Below are positions 10,079 to 17,997 of a DNA stretch of 64,000 nucleotides, piece by piece. The notes below the pieces were generated by a model that was not told the DNA's origin, ran no database searches, and saw only the letters and a list, made by a program, of their open reading frames with translations. The stretch comes from Burkholderiaceae bacterium (GTDB lineage Bacteria > Pseudomonadota > Gammaproteobacteria > Burkholderiales > Burkholderiaceae_C), in contig JAUYTN010000048.1 in NCBI GenBank assembly GCA_030695205.1, forward strand, positions 27,326 through 91,325, in the 5' to 3' direction. The position numbers and the translations under genes are program-made. Position 1 is the stretch's first letter. Each line of letters begins with the position of its first letter.

Positions 10079-10555
10079 GTGGTGACTGCTCCCGGAATTT
10101 TGCCGCCTCCGCTCGCAGTGCCTGCGGCTGCTGACCCATGCACGGCGCCCACCAGCCTGGTCATCCAGGAGCGCGAGGTCGAGTTCAGCGCCATGCGCGC
10201 CCAGGGAGCCGGTGGGCAGAATGTGAACAAGGTCTCCAGCGCGGTGCATGCCCGTTTTGTGGTGGCGGGGTCGTCACTGCCGCCCGACGTGAAGGAGCGC
10301 CTGCTGGCGCTGAAAGACCGGCGCATCACCGCAGATGGGGTGCTGGTCATCAAGGCCCAGCGCCACCGCAGCCAGGACCTCAACCGCGCCGACGCGCTGG
10401 CCCGCCTACAAGCCGTTATAGACAGCGTGGCCTTGCCACCGAAGCGCCGCAAGCCCACCCGGCCCACCCTGGGCTCGCAGCGGCGCAGGGTGGAAGCCAA
10501 AGTGGCGCGGGGTCAGACCAAGCGCTTGCGGGGGCAGGTCAAAGGCGGTGAATAA
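10079..10555 (+). CDS. arfB: Peptidyl-tRNA hydrolase ArfB, rescue of stalled ribosomes
   Basis: About 158 aa. ArfB enters stalled, non-stop ribosomes and hydrolyses peptidyl-tRNA. The catalytic GGQ is in RAQGAGGQNVNKVSSAVH, and the C-terminal basic tail (RRVEAKVARGQTKRLRGQVK) that occupies the mRNA channel is intact. Two adjacent GTG codons (10079, 10082) follow GGAGAGG and are the likely starts; the longer open frame upstream is not conserved. Divergent from the chemoreceptor gene and ending 3-30 bases before the restriction operon. Confidence 0.88.
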   Translation: MVTAPGILPPPLAVPAAADPCTAPTSLVIQEREVEFSAMRAQGAGGQNVNKVSSAVHARFVVAGSSLPPDVKERLLALKDRRITADGVLVIKAQRHRSQDLNRADALARLQAVIDSVALPPKRRKPTRPTLGSQRRRVEAKVARGQTKRLRGQVKGGE

Positions 10556-10585
10556 ACTGTGGCCAGCCTGAACCAGGGAGCGTGT

Positions 10586-13075
10586 GTGAACCCACAGAAT
10601 TCGTCCGAGCAAGATATCTGCGACAAACTCATCCGGCCTGCCATTGAGCAGGCCGGTTGGCATGCGTTGACGCAAATTTATGCCCAGTTTCCTCTGCGCG
10701 CTGGCCGCGTGGTGGTTCGCGGCAGCACCGCTCGGCGCGATGCCTCCACCGTTCTGCGGGCTGACTATGTGCTTTGCCACAAACCCAACATCCCTTTGGC
10801 CGTGGTCGAAGCCAAGCGCGCCTGCCTGTCCGTGGCGGCGGGCACGCAGCAAGCCCTCAAGTACGCCGAGCTGTTGGGTGTGCCCTTCAGCTTTGCCAGC
10901 AACGGCGATGGCTTTGTTTTCCGCGACGCTACCTTGTCCAATGGCGTGTTGGAGCAAAACCTCGCCTTGCACGAGTTTCCCAGCCCTGCCGAGCTGTGGC
11001 AGCGCTACTGCGCCTGGAAGGGTTGGGCCCCCGAGGTGCAGCGCGTGGCTGGGCACGATTACGCCCCCAGCAAAACACCACGCTACTACCAACTCAACGC
11101 CATCAACCGCACGGTGGAGGCCATTGCCGCCGGGCAAAACCGCGCGCTGCTGGTCATGGCCACGGGCACCGGCAAAACCTACACCGCCTTCCAGATCATC
11201 TGGCGGTTGTGGAAGAGCGGTGCCAAAAAACGCATTCTGTTCCTGGCCGACCGCAACATCCTCATTGACCAAACCATGGTCAACGACTTTCGGCCGTTCA
11301 AAGGGGCCATGGCCAAGCTCAGTCCACACGCCAAAGGCATTGAGCGCGTGAACGAGCAGGGCCAACTGGTGGCGGAAGACCTTGACCTGGCCGTGAACAA
11401 AGCCACCAAGAAGGTGGACACCAGCTACGAAATCTATTTGTCTCTGTACCAGGCCGTCAGCGGTGCGCAGGAAGAGCGCAACATTTACAAGCAGTTCAGC
11501 CCTGACTTTTTCGACCTGATCGTGGTGGATGAGTGCCACCGGGGCAGTGCGGCTGAAGACTCTGCATGGCGTGACATCCTTACTTACTTCCAAAGCGCCA
11601 CCCAAGTGGGCCTGACCGCCACGCCCAAAGAGACCGACACCGTCTCCAACTCCGACTACTTTGGCCCGCCCATCTACACCTACAGCCTGAAGCAAGGCAT
11701 TGAAGACGGTTACCTGGCCCCCTACAAAGTGGTGCGGGTGGACCTGGACAAAGACACCTTCGGTTGGCGGCCCACCGTGGGCATGACCGACAAGCTGGGC
11801 AACGTCATTGAAGACCGCATCTACACCGGTGCCGACATGAACCGCAAGCTGGTGCTGGAGCGGCGCGACGAGGTGGTGGCCGCCAAGATCACCGAATACC
11901 TGAAGGGCACCGACCGGCACGCCAAAACCATTGTGTTTTGCGAAGACATCGACCACGCCGCCCGCATGCGCCAGGCGCTGAGCAACGCCAATGCCGACAT
12001 CTGCGCCACCGACCCTAAATACGTGGTGCAAATCACCGGTGATAACGCCGAAGGCAAAGCCCAGCTCGACAACTTCATTGACCCCGAAAAGCCCTTTCCG
12101 GTGATTGCCACCACCTCCAAGCTCATGAGCACCGGAGTGGACGCGCAAACTTGCAAGCTCATCGTGCTGGACCAAAACATCAAGTCCATGACGCTGTTCA
12201 AGCAAATCATTGGCCGGGGCACACGCCTGCGCGAAGACCTGGGCAAAAGCTGGTTCACCATCCTCGACTTCAAACGCGCCACCGAACTCTTTGCCGACAA
12301 AGACTTTGATGGCGACCCCGTGCAGGTGTACCAGCCCAAAGACGATGAACCGGTGGTGCCGCCAGAACCCTTGGCTGACGACACCACGCTCAAACTCAAC
12401 CCCTTGGCTGACCCCGCCGCCGAGCAAGCCCCACCAAGCCAAGACGGCCTGGGCCCCTTTCAGCCCGGCGGGCCGGACGAACCCAAGAAATACATCTTGG
12501 GTAACCAGGTGACCGTGGCCGTGGCCCGCGAGCGGGTGCAGTACCTCAACGCCGACGGCAAACTCATCACCGAAAGCCTGCGCGACTACACCCGCATCAA
12601 CCTGACCAAGCGGTATGACTCGCTCGACCAATTTTTGCAGGCCTGGCACAGCGCTGACCGCAAAGCCGCGCTGGTGCAAGAACTGGAGCAACAAGGTGTT
12701 TTGATAGAAGCGCTGCAGGCCGAATTGACCACTGAAACCGGCCTGCAAGGGCTGGACCCTTTCGACCTGTTGCTGCATGTGGCCTACCACCAGCCCCCGC
12801 TCACCCGGCGCGAACGCGCCCGCCGCGTGCGCCAGCGCAGCGCCCAGGCCACCGTGTTCACCCAATACGGCCCGCTGGCCCGCAAGGTGATCGACGCGTT
12901 GCTCGACAAATACGCCGACGAAGGCGTGGCCACGCTGGAAAGCCCCGATGTGCTCAAGCTCCAACCTTTTACCGACCTGGGCAGCCCAGTTGAGCTGGTC
13001 AGAAGCTTCGGTGGACGCCCGCAATACCTGGCGGCTGTGCAGTCGCTGGAGCGTGAGCTGTACGCCGTGCGTTGA
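10586..13075 (+). CDS. hsdR: Type I restriction enzyme R subunit
   Basis: 829-aa ATP-dependent translocase and nuclease. The N-terminal nuclease core is DYVLCHKPNIPLAVVEAKRA (Asp ... Glu-x-Lys). SF2 helicase motifs follow: MATGTGKTYTAFQ (Walker A, about residue 190), VVDECHRG, GLTATPK and IGRGTRLRED. The C-terminal helical domain binds HsdM. GTG 10586 is taken as start because GGGAG lies 5 bases upstream; GTG 10559 is an alternative. First gene of the island, almost touching arfB, so arfB transcription may read into it. It needs HsdM and HsdS, both present downstream. Confidence 0.95.
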   Translation: MNPQNSSEQDICDKLIRPAIEQAGWHALTQIYAQFPLRAGRVVVRGSTARRDASTVLRADYVLCHKPNIPLAVVEAKRACLSVAAGTQQALKYAELLGVPFSFASNGDGFVFRDATLSNGVLEQNLALHEFPSPAELWQRYCAWKGWAPEVQRVAGHDYAPSKTPRYYQLNAINRTVEAIAAGQNRALLVMATGTGKTYTAFQIIWRLWKSGAKKRILFLADRNILIDQTMVNDFRPFKGAMAKLSPHAKGIERVNEQGQLVAEDLDLAVNKATKKVDTSYEIYLSLYQAVSGAQEERNIYKQFSPDFFDLIVVDECHRGSAAEDSAWRDILTYFQSATQVGLTATPKETDTVSNSDYFGPPIYTYSLKQGIEDGYLAPYKVVRVDLDKDTFGWRPTVGMTDKLGNVIEDRIYTGADMNRKLVLERRDEVVAAKITEYLKGTDRHAKTIVFCEDIDHAARMRQALSNANADICATDPKYVVQITGDNAEGKAQLDNFIDPEKPFPVIATTSKLMSTGVDAQTCKLIVLDQNIKSMTLFKQIIGRGTRLREDLGKSWFTILDFKRATELFADKDFDGDPVQVYQPKDDEPVVPPEPLADDTTLKLNPLADPAAEQAPPSQDGLGPFQPGGPDEPKKYILGNQVTVAVARERVQYLNADGKLITESLRDYTRINLTKRYDSLDQFLQAWHSADRKAALVQELEQQGVLIEALQAELTTETGLQGLDPFDLLLHVAYHQPPLTRRERARRVRQRSAQATVFTQYGPLARKVIDALLDKYADEGVATLESPDVLKLQPFTDLGSPVELVRSFGGRPQYLAAVQSLERELYAVR

Positions 13076-13093
13076 ATATCTACTTTTATCCAA

Positions 13094-13114
13094 ATATAGA
13101 TAAACTATCTATAT
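13094..13114. promoter_or_regulatory. 21-bp inverted repeat before the island ATPase gene
   Basis: ATATAGATA and TATCTATAT are perfect 9-bp inverted arms separated by AAC. The site sits in the only AT-rich gap of the restriction operon, 22 bases before the ATG of the ATPase gene, and looks like a dimer-binding operator. No matching regulator is identified. Confidence 0.6.
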
Positions 13115-13136
13115 CAGAGATAGGAGTGGATATTTC

Positions 13137-14315
13137 ATGCGTTACTACCCCCGCACCCAGCTCGCCGTCGAATTGGCCAATGCCTTGCAAGGCAAATTGG
13201 CGTTCAGCGACGCACCCAACGGCCTGTTTCTGGCCGCACCCCGGCGCACCGGCAAGTCCACTTTTTTGCAGTCTGACCTCAGCCCTGAGCTGGCACGGCG
13301 ACAGGTGGTCGTGGTGTACGTGGATTTGTGGGCTGACCAAAAACGCGACCCTGGCAGCCTGATTGCGGAGGCAGTGGGCCGTGCCCTGCTCCAGCAACTG
13401 GGCGTGGTGGCCAAGGCCACCAAATCGGCTGGGCTGGAGAGCATCACCGTTGGGGGGCTCAAAATTGACACCTCCAAAATTGGCAGGGTGGACGGCATCA
13501 CGCTGGCAGACGCCTTGCGGGCCTTGGTCGATGCCGCCAAACAACCTGTGGCCTTGATCATTGACGAAGCCCAGCATGCCCTCACCAGCGAGGCGGGCGA
13601 ATCGGCCATGGCCGCGCTCAAATCCGCGCGCGACCAACTCAACCGGCCCGACCACATCCGGCTCATGCTGGTCATGTCCGGATCTGACCGCGACAAACTC
13701 CTGCGGCTGGTCAACACCAATGCAGCTCCTTTTTATGGCTCGCAAATTCAGCGCATGCCCGAGTTGGGGCCCGATTTCATTGCACACATCGCCGGGCTCA
13801 TAGCCAACCAGCGGCCTGACCTGGGTGACATCAACCAAGCCACCCTCTATCAAGCCTTTGTGTTCTTTGGCCAACGCCCCCAGTTTTTCATGGACGCCTT
13901 GGGCCAGGTGCTCAGCCCACTGGCCACACACGATGGGCGCTTTGAAGACGCTCTGCTGGCCCAGGCCACGGAGCGGCAACGCGGCGACGAAGCCCAAATG
14001 GAGAGCGACTACACCGCCCTCAAACCGCTGGAGCAAGCCGTGCTGTGGCGCATGCTGGAGCAAGGCACGCGCTTTCGCCCCTACGACGCAGAAGCCTTGC
14101 TGTTTTACGCCGACAAAACAGGCGAAAAAATCACCGTGGCCAAGGCCCAAAAAGCACTGGAAGGCCTGCGCGCCCACCAGCCCAGCCTGATCTGGAAGTC
14201 AGCCCGCAGCGAATACGCTGTGGAAGACGCCGCCATGCTGCGTTGGTACGCCCAGCGCGTGGCAGCAGGCACCTGGCCACCCTTGGGGCCACAGCTCGAT
14301 TGGCTGGAAGACTGA
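13137..14315 (+). CDS. AAA-type ATPase embedded in the type I restriction operon
   Basis: 392 aa. Walker A is APRRTGKST (about residues 34-42) and Walker B is VALIIDEAQHAL (about 138-149). The layout resembles archaeal-type STAND/AAA ATPases: N-terminal P-loop, a sensor-like LMLVMSGSDRD, then a helical C-terminal half ending in a winged-helix-like part. A good ribosome site (TAGGAGTGG) precedes the ATG. It sits between hsdR and hsdM and has its own AT-rich leader with a palindrome. A defence or regulatory role is inferred from context; I do not know a characterised homologue. Confidence 0.8.
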   Translation: MRYYPRTQLAVELANALQGKLAFSDAPNGLFLAAPRRTGKSTFLQSDLSPELARRQVVVVYVDLWADQKRDPGSLIAEAVGRALLQQLGVVAKATKSAGLESITVGGLKIDTSKIGRVDGITLADALRALVDAAKQPVALIIDEAQHALTSEAGESAMAALKSARDQLNRPDHIRLMLVMSGSDRDKLLRLVNTNAAPFYGSQIQRMPELGPDFIAHIAGLIANQRPDLGDINQATLYQAFVFFGQRPQFFMDALGQVLSPLATHDGRFEDALLAQATERQRGDEAQMESDYTALKPLEQAVLWRMLEQGTRFRPYDAEALLFYADKTGEKITVAKAQKALEGLRAHQPSLIWKSARSEYAVEDAAMLRWYAQRVAAGTWPPLGPQLDWLED

Positions 14316-14346
14316 GGCCGTCTGGCCCCAGTGTGGCCATAAAAAT

Positions 14347-14388
14347 ATAGCTGCTGGCGCAATACAGACAAGCGCCAGAGCACTTTTT
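14347..14388. repeat. Dispersed intergenic repeat, copy 1
   Basis: Starts ATAGCTGCTGGCGC and ends in AGCGCCAGAGCAC plus a T run. CTGGCGC (14354-14360) pairs with GCGCCAG (14372-14378) as a hairpin. Same family as the copies at 21647, 57353, 60784 and 61680. It lies between the ATPase gene and hsdM. Confidence 0.75.
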
Positions 14389-14405
14389 CATACATAAAAA
14401 ACCAT

Positions 14406-15875
14406 ATGTCCAACATCTCCAGCGTCATCAAGTCCATTCAAGACGTCATGCGGCAAGACAGCGGGGTCGATGGCGATGCGCAGCGCATCAGTCAGCTCAC
14501 CTGGCTGCTGTTTCTCAAGGTGTTCGACGCGCTCGAAGAAGAGCTTGAACTCACCCGTGACCACTACACCAGCCCCATGCCCGAAGCCATGCGCTGGCGC
14601 AGCTGGGCCGCTGACCCCGAAGGCATCACCGGCGATGACCTGCTGGACTTTGTGAACACCGAGCTGTTCGTCACCCTCAAAAACCTGCCCGGCGACCCCG
14701 AGCGCAACCCGCGCGGCTACGTGGTGCGCGGCGTGTTTGAAGACGCCTACAACTACATGAAAAGCGGGCACCTGCTGCGCCAGGTCATCAACAAGCTCAA
14801 CGCCATCGACTTCAACCGCCAGGCCGAGCGCCACCAGTTCAACGACCTCTACGAAAAAATCCTGAAAGACCTGCAAAGCGCGGGCAACGCCGGCGAGTTC
14901 TACACCCCCCGCGCCGTCACGCAGTTCATGGTGGACATCACCAACCCCCGCCTGGGCGAGGTGGTGCTGGACCCGGCCACTGGCACCGGCGGCTTTTTGG
15001 TGTGTGCCATTGAGCACCTGCGCAAACAGGTGCACAACGCCGACCAGGAGGCGCAACTGCAACTGGCCGTGCGCGGCGTGGAGAAAAAGCAGTTGCCCCA
15101 TATGCTGTGCGTCACCAACCTGATGCTGCACGGCATCGAGGTGCCCAGCAACGTGCGGCACGACAACACCCTGGCCCGCCCCCTGCGCGACCACACCGCC
15201 GCCGACCGCGTGGACGTGGTGCTGACCAACCCGCCCTTTGGCGGCGTGGAAGAGCCCGGCATCGAGCAGGGCTACCCGGCCGACGTGCGTACCAAAGAAA
15301 CCGCCGATCTGTTTCTGGTTCTCATCCAGCACATCCTCAAACCCGGTGGCCGCGCCGCCCTGGTGCTGCCCGACGGCACCCTGTTTGGCGAGGGCGTGAA
15401 AACCCGCATCAAAGAACAACTGCTGGCCGAATGCAACCTGCACACCATCGTCCGCCTGCCCAACGGCGTGTTTGCGCCCTACACCGGCATCAAAACCAAC
15501 CTGCTGTTCTTCACCAAAGGCCAGCCCACCCAGCACGTTTGGTACTACGAGCACCCCTACCCGGCGGGCGTGAAGAACTACAACAAAACCAAGCCCATCC
15601 GCATTGAAGAGTTCGATGCCGAAAAGGCCTGGTGGGGCACAGAAGCCGATGGCTTTGCTGCCCGCGTGGAAAACGAGCGGGCGTGGAAGGTGAGCATCGA
15701 CCAGATCAAGGCCGCCAACTACAACCTCGACCAAAAGAACCCCCACGCCGCCGACGTGGCCACCCACGACCCCGAGCAACTGCTGGCCGAGCACACCCGC
15801 CTGCAAGCAGAGGCGCAGGCGCTGCGCGACGAGCTGAAGGCCATATTGGCGCAGAGCCTGGGGGCCAAGGCATGA
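14406..15875 (+). CDS. hsdM: Type I restriction-modification DNA methyltransferase subunit
   Basis: 489-aa adenine-N6 methyltransferase subunit. The N-terminal HsdM domain (1-140) is followed by the SAM motif DPATGTGGFLVC (about residue 195) and the catalytic motif IV NPPFGG (about residue 280). It forms M2S1 with HsdS for modification and R2M2S1 for restriction. The ATG at 14406 is preceded by an AT-rich stretch containing a dispersed repeat. Its stop overlaps the start of the DUF1016 gene (ATGA), implying coupled translation. Confidence 0.96.
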   Translation: MSNISSVIKSIQDVMRQDSGVDGDAQRISQLTWLLFLKVFDALEEELELTRDHYTSPMPEAMRWRSWAADPEGITGDDLLDFVNTELFVTLKNLPGDPERNPRGYVVRGVFEDAYNYMKSGHLLRQVINKLNAIDFNRQAERHQFNDLYEKILKDLQSAGNAGEFYTPRAVTQFMVDITNPRLGEVVLDPATGTGGFLVCAIEHLRKQVHNADQEAQLQLAVRGVEKKQLPHMLCVTNLMLHGIEVPSNVRHDNTLARPLRDHTAADRVDVVLTNPPFGGVEEPGIEQGYPADVRTKETADLFLVLIQHILKPGGRAALVLPDGTLFGEGVKTRIKEQLLAECNLHTIVRLPNGVFAPYTGIKTNLLFFTKGQPTQHVWYYEHPYPAGVKNYNKTKPIRIEEFDAEKAWWGTEADGFAARVENERAWKVSIDQIKAANYNLDQKNPHAADVATHDPEQLLAEHTRLQAEAQALRDELKAILAQSLGAKA

Positions 15876-16948
15876 GCCAACTGCCTGTGCCAACCACCGA
15901 AGCGGCAGGAACCGACACGCTGTACGCACAGATTCTGGGCGTGCTCACCCAGGCCCGCTCGCACGCCAAGCGCAGCGTCAACCAGACCATGGTGCAGGCC
16001 TACTGGCAAGTGGGCCGCCTGATTGTGGAGAACGAACAGGCAGGCCAAGCCCGCGCCGCCTACGGCAGCAAAACCCTGCAAACGCTGGCGCAGCGGCTCA
16101 GTGCGGAGCTGGGCAAAGGCTTTTCTTTGGCCAACCTGCGCAACTTCAGGCAGTTTTACCTGACCTTCACCGAAGACGACATTCGCTACTCGCCAAGTAG
16201 CGAATTGAGCTGGACCCACTACCGCGTGTTGATGCGCGTGGCCGACCCCGTTGCCCGCCAGTGGTACGCCCGGGAGGCCGTCAGCCAGACTTGGAGCGTG
16301 GCCGCACTCGACCGCCAAATCAGCACCCTGTATTACCAGCGCCTGCTCTCCAGCCAACAACAGGACGGCGTTCGCGCCGAAGCCAGCGCCCTGATCAAGC
16401 GCGATGCGCCGCCCCACCCGCATGACTTCATCCGCGACCCCTACATCCTCGAATTTCTGGACGGCCAGCCCCACGCCAGCTGGTACGAAAAAGACCTGGA
16501 ACAAGGCCTGCTCGACCAGTTGCAAAAATTCCTGCTGGAGCTGGGCAAAGGCTTTGCCTTCGTGGCCCGCCAGCGCCACCTGCGCGTCGAAGACGAAGAT
16601 GCTTTTGTGGACTTGGTGTTTTACAACTACATCCTGAAATGCTTTGTGCTGATTGAGCTGAAGGTGGGCAAGCTCAGCCACCAGGACGTGGGCCAGCTCG
16701 ACATGTATGTGCGCGTGTTCGACCAGCACATCCGCCAGCCCGGCGACAACCCCACCATCGGGCTCATCCTTTGCTCGGAGCGCAACGAAGCCGTGGCCCG
16801 CTACTCGCTGCTGGCCGACAGCGAACAGGTGTTTGCCAGCCGCTACCAACCCTGGCTGCCCACCGAGGCCGAGCTGCAAGCCGAACTCACCCGCGACCGC
16901 GCCCTGCTTGAAAACGCCCAGCCCCTGCCGCCACGCCACACCGATTGA
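15872..16948 (+). CDS. DUF1016 (YhcG-like) PDDEXK nuclease family protein
   Basis: 358 aa. The N-terminal helical DUF1016 domain (about 15-190, with QAYWQVGRLIVENEQ and GKGFSLANLRNFRQFYL) is followed by a restriction-endonuclease-fold domain with VDLVFYN ... FVLIELKVGKL, where the Asp and Glu-x-Lys form the catalytic core (about residues 247-267). Coupled to hsdM by a 4-base overlap. Proteins of this family often accompany type I systems; their exact role is not settled. The longer open frame from 15632 overlaps hsdM and is rejected as start. Confidence 0.9.
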   Translation: MSQLPVPTTEAAGTDTLYAQILGVLTQARSHAKRSVNQTMVQAYWQVGRLIVENEQAGQARAAYGSKTLQTLAQRLSAELGKGFSLANLRNFRQFYLTFTEDDIRYSPSSELSWTHYRVLMRVADPVARQWYAREAVSQTWSVAALDRQISTLYYQRLLSSQQQDGVRAEASALIKRDAPPHPHDFIRDPYILEFLDGQPHASWYEKDLEQGLLDQLQKFLLELGKGFAFVARQRHLRVEDEDAFVDLVFYNYILKCFVLIELKVGKLSHQDVGQLDMYVRVFDQHIRQPGDNPTIGLILCSERNEAVARYSLLADSEQVFASRYQPWLPTEAELQAELTRDRALLENAQPLPPRHTD

Positions 16949-16970
16949 CCGACCAGGAAGGAGAACCACC

Positions 16971-17948
16971 ATGAACCCCATTGCCATTTACCAAAGCCCC
17001 ACGGGCACCGTCGATGTCCGCCTGGATGGCGACACCGTTTGGCTCAGCCTCCAACAAATTGCCGACCTTTTTGGCCGAGACAAATCTGTCATCTCCCGCC
17101 ACTTGCGCAACGTGTTCAACGAGGGGGAACTGGAGCGCCCTTCAGTTGTTGCAAAAAATGCAACAACTGCCGCCGACGGCAAAACCTACCAGGTTGAGTT
17201 TTTCAATCTCGATGCGATTTTGTCGGTGGGCTACCGGGTCAACTCCCGCGAAGGCACACGCTTTCGCCAATGGGCCACCCGCCTGCTGCGCGAGCACCTC
17301 ACGCTGGGCTACACCGTCAACCGCCAGCGGTTCGAAGACAACGCCGCCGAGCTGGAGGCCGCGCTCAACCTCATCCGCAAAGCCGCCCAAACGCCCGAAC
17401 TCAGCGCCGACACGGGCCGGGGTCTGGTGGACATCGTCACCCGCTACGCCCACACCTTTCTGTGGTTGCAACGCTACGACGAAGGCCTGTTGACCGACCC
17501 CGACATCCAGCCCGGCGGCACCCTGCCCACGCTGGAGCAGGCCCGCGAAGCCCTGGCCCGCCTCAAGGCCGACCTGGTGCAGCGCGGCGAAGCCACCGAC
17601 CTGTTTGCCCGCGACCGTGGCGACGGCTTGGCCGCGCTGCTGGGCAACCTGGACCAGAGCGTGTTTGGCGAACCCGCCTACCCCAGCGTGGAAGCCAAGG
17701 CCGCGCACCTGCTGTACTTCGTCATCAAAAACCACCCGTTTTCAGACGGCAACAAACGCAGCGGCGCGTTTCTGTTCGTGGACTTTCTGCACCGCAACGG
17801 GCGGCTGCTCAATGCCAGCGGCCACCCCGTCATCAACGACATGGGCCTGGCCGCGCTGGCCCTGCTGGTGGCCGAGTCCGACCCGGCGCAAAAAGACGTG
17901 CTCATCCGCCTCATCGTCAACATGCTGGCGCAGGGCGGGGCGGCGTGA
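16971..17948 (+). CDS. RhuM-Fic fusion protein in the restriction operon
   Basis: 325 aa. The N-terminal RhuM domain (about 1-125, with LQQIADLFGRDKSVISRHLRNVF, a helix-turn-helix-like segment) is followed by a Fic domain with the intact core HPFSDGNKRSGAFLF (about residues 254-268), including the catalytic His. Fic enzymes transfer AMP or other nucleotides to proteins. A strong ribosome site (AGGAAGGAGAA) precedes ATG 16971. It lies between the DUF1016 gene and hsdS. Its target is unknown; a toxin or abortive role is possible. Confidence 0.9.
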   Translation: MNPIAIYQSPTGTVDVRLDGDTVWLSLQQIADLFGRDKSVISRHLRNVFNEGELERPSVVAKNATTAADGKTYQVEFFNLDAILSVGYRVNSREGTRFRQWATRLLREHLTLGYTVNRQRFEDNAAELEAALNLIRKAAQTPELSADTGRGLVDIVTRYAHTFLWLQRYDEGLLTDPDIQPGGTLPTLEQAREALARLKADLVQRGEATDLFARDRGDGLAALLGNLDQSVFGEPAYPSVEAKAAHLLYFVIKNHPFSDGNKRSGAFLFVDFLHRNGRLLNASGHPVINDMGLAALALLVAESDPAQKDVLIRLIVNMLAQGGAA

Positions 17949-17997
17949 CGCGCTTGGCCTGAAGAAATTGATATAAAAAAACACCCGTCTTCGCTCG

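Noticed and set aside
10406..13093. 895-codon antisense frame over hsdR
   Set aside because: Same codon-bias shadow effect; the helicase motifs on the plus strand fix the real gene.
14388..15929. 513-codon antisense frame over hsdM
   Set aside because: No recognisable motifs; the SAM and NPPF motifs lie on the other strand.
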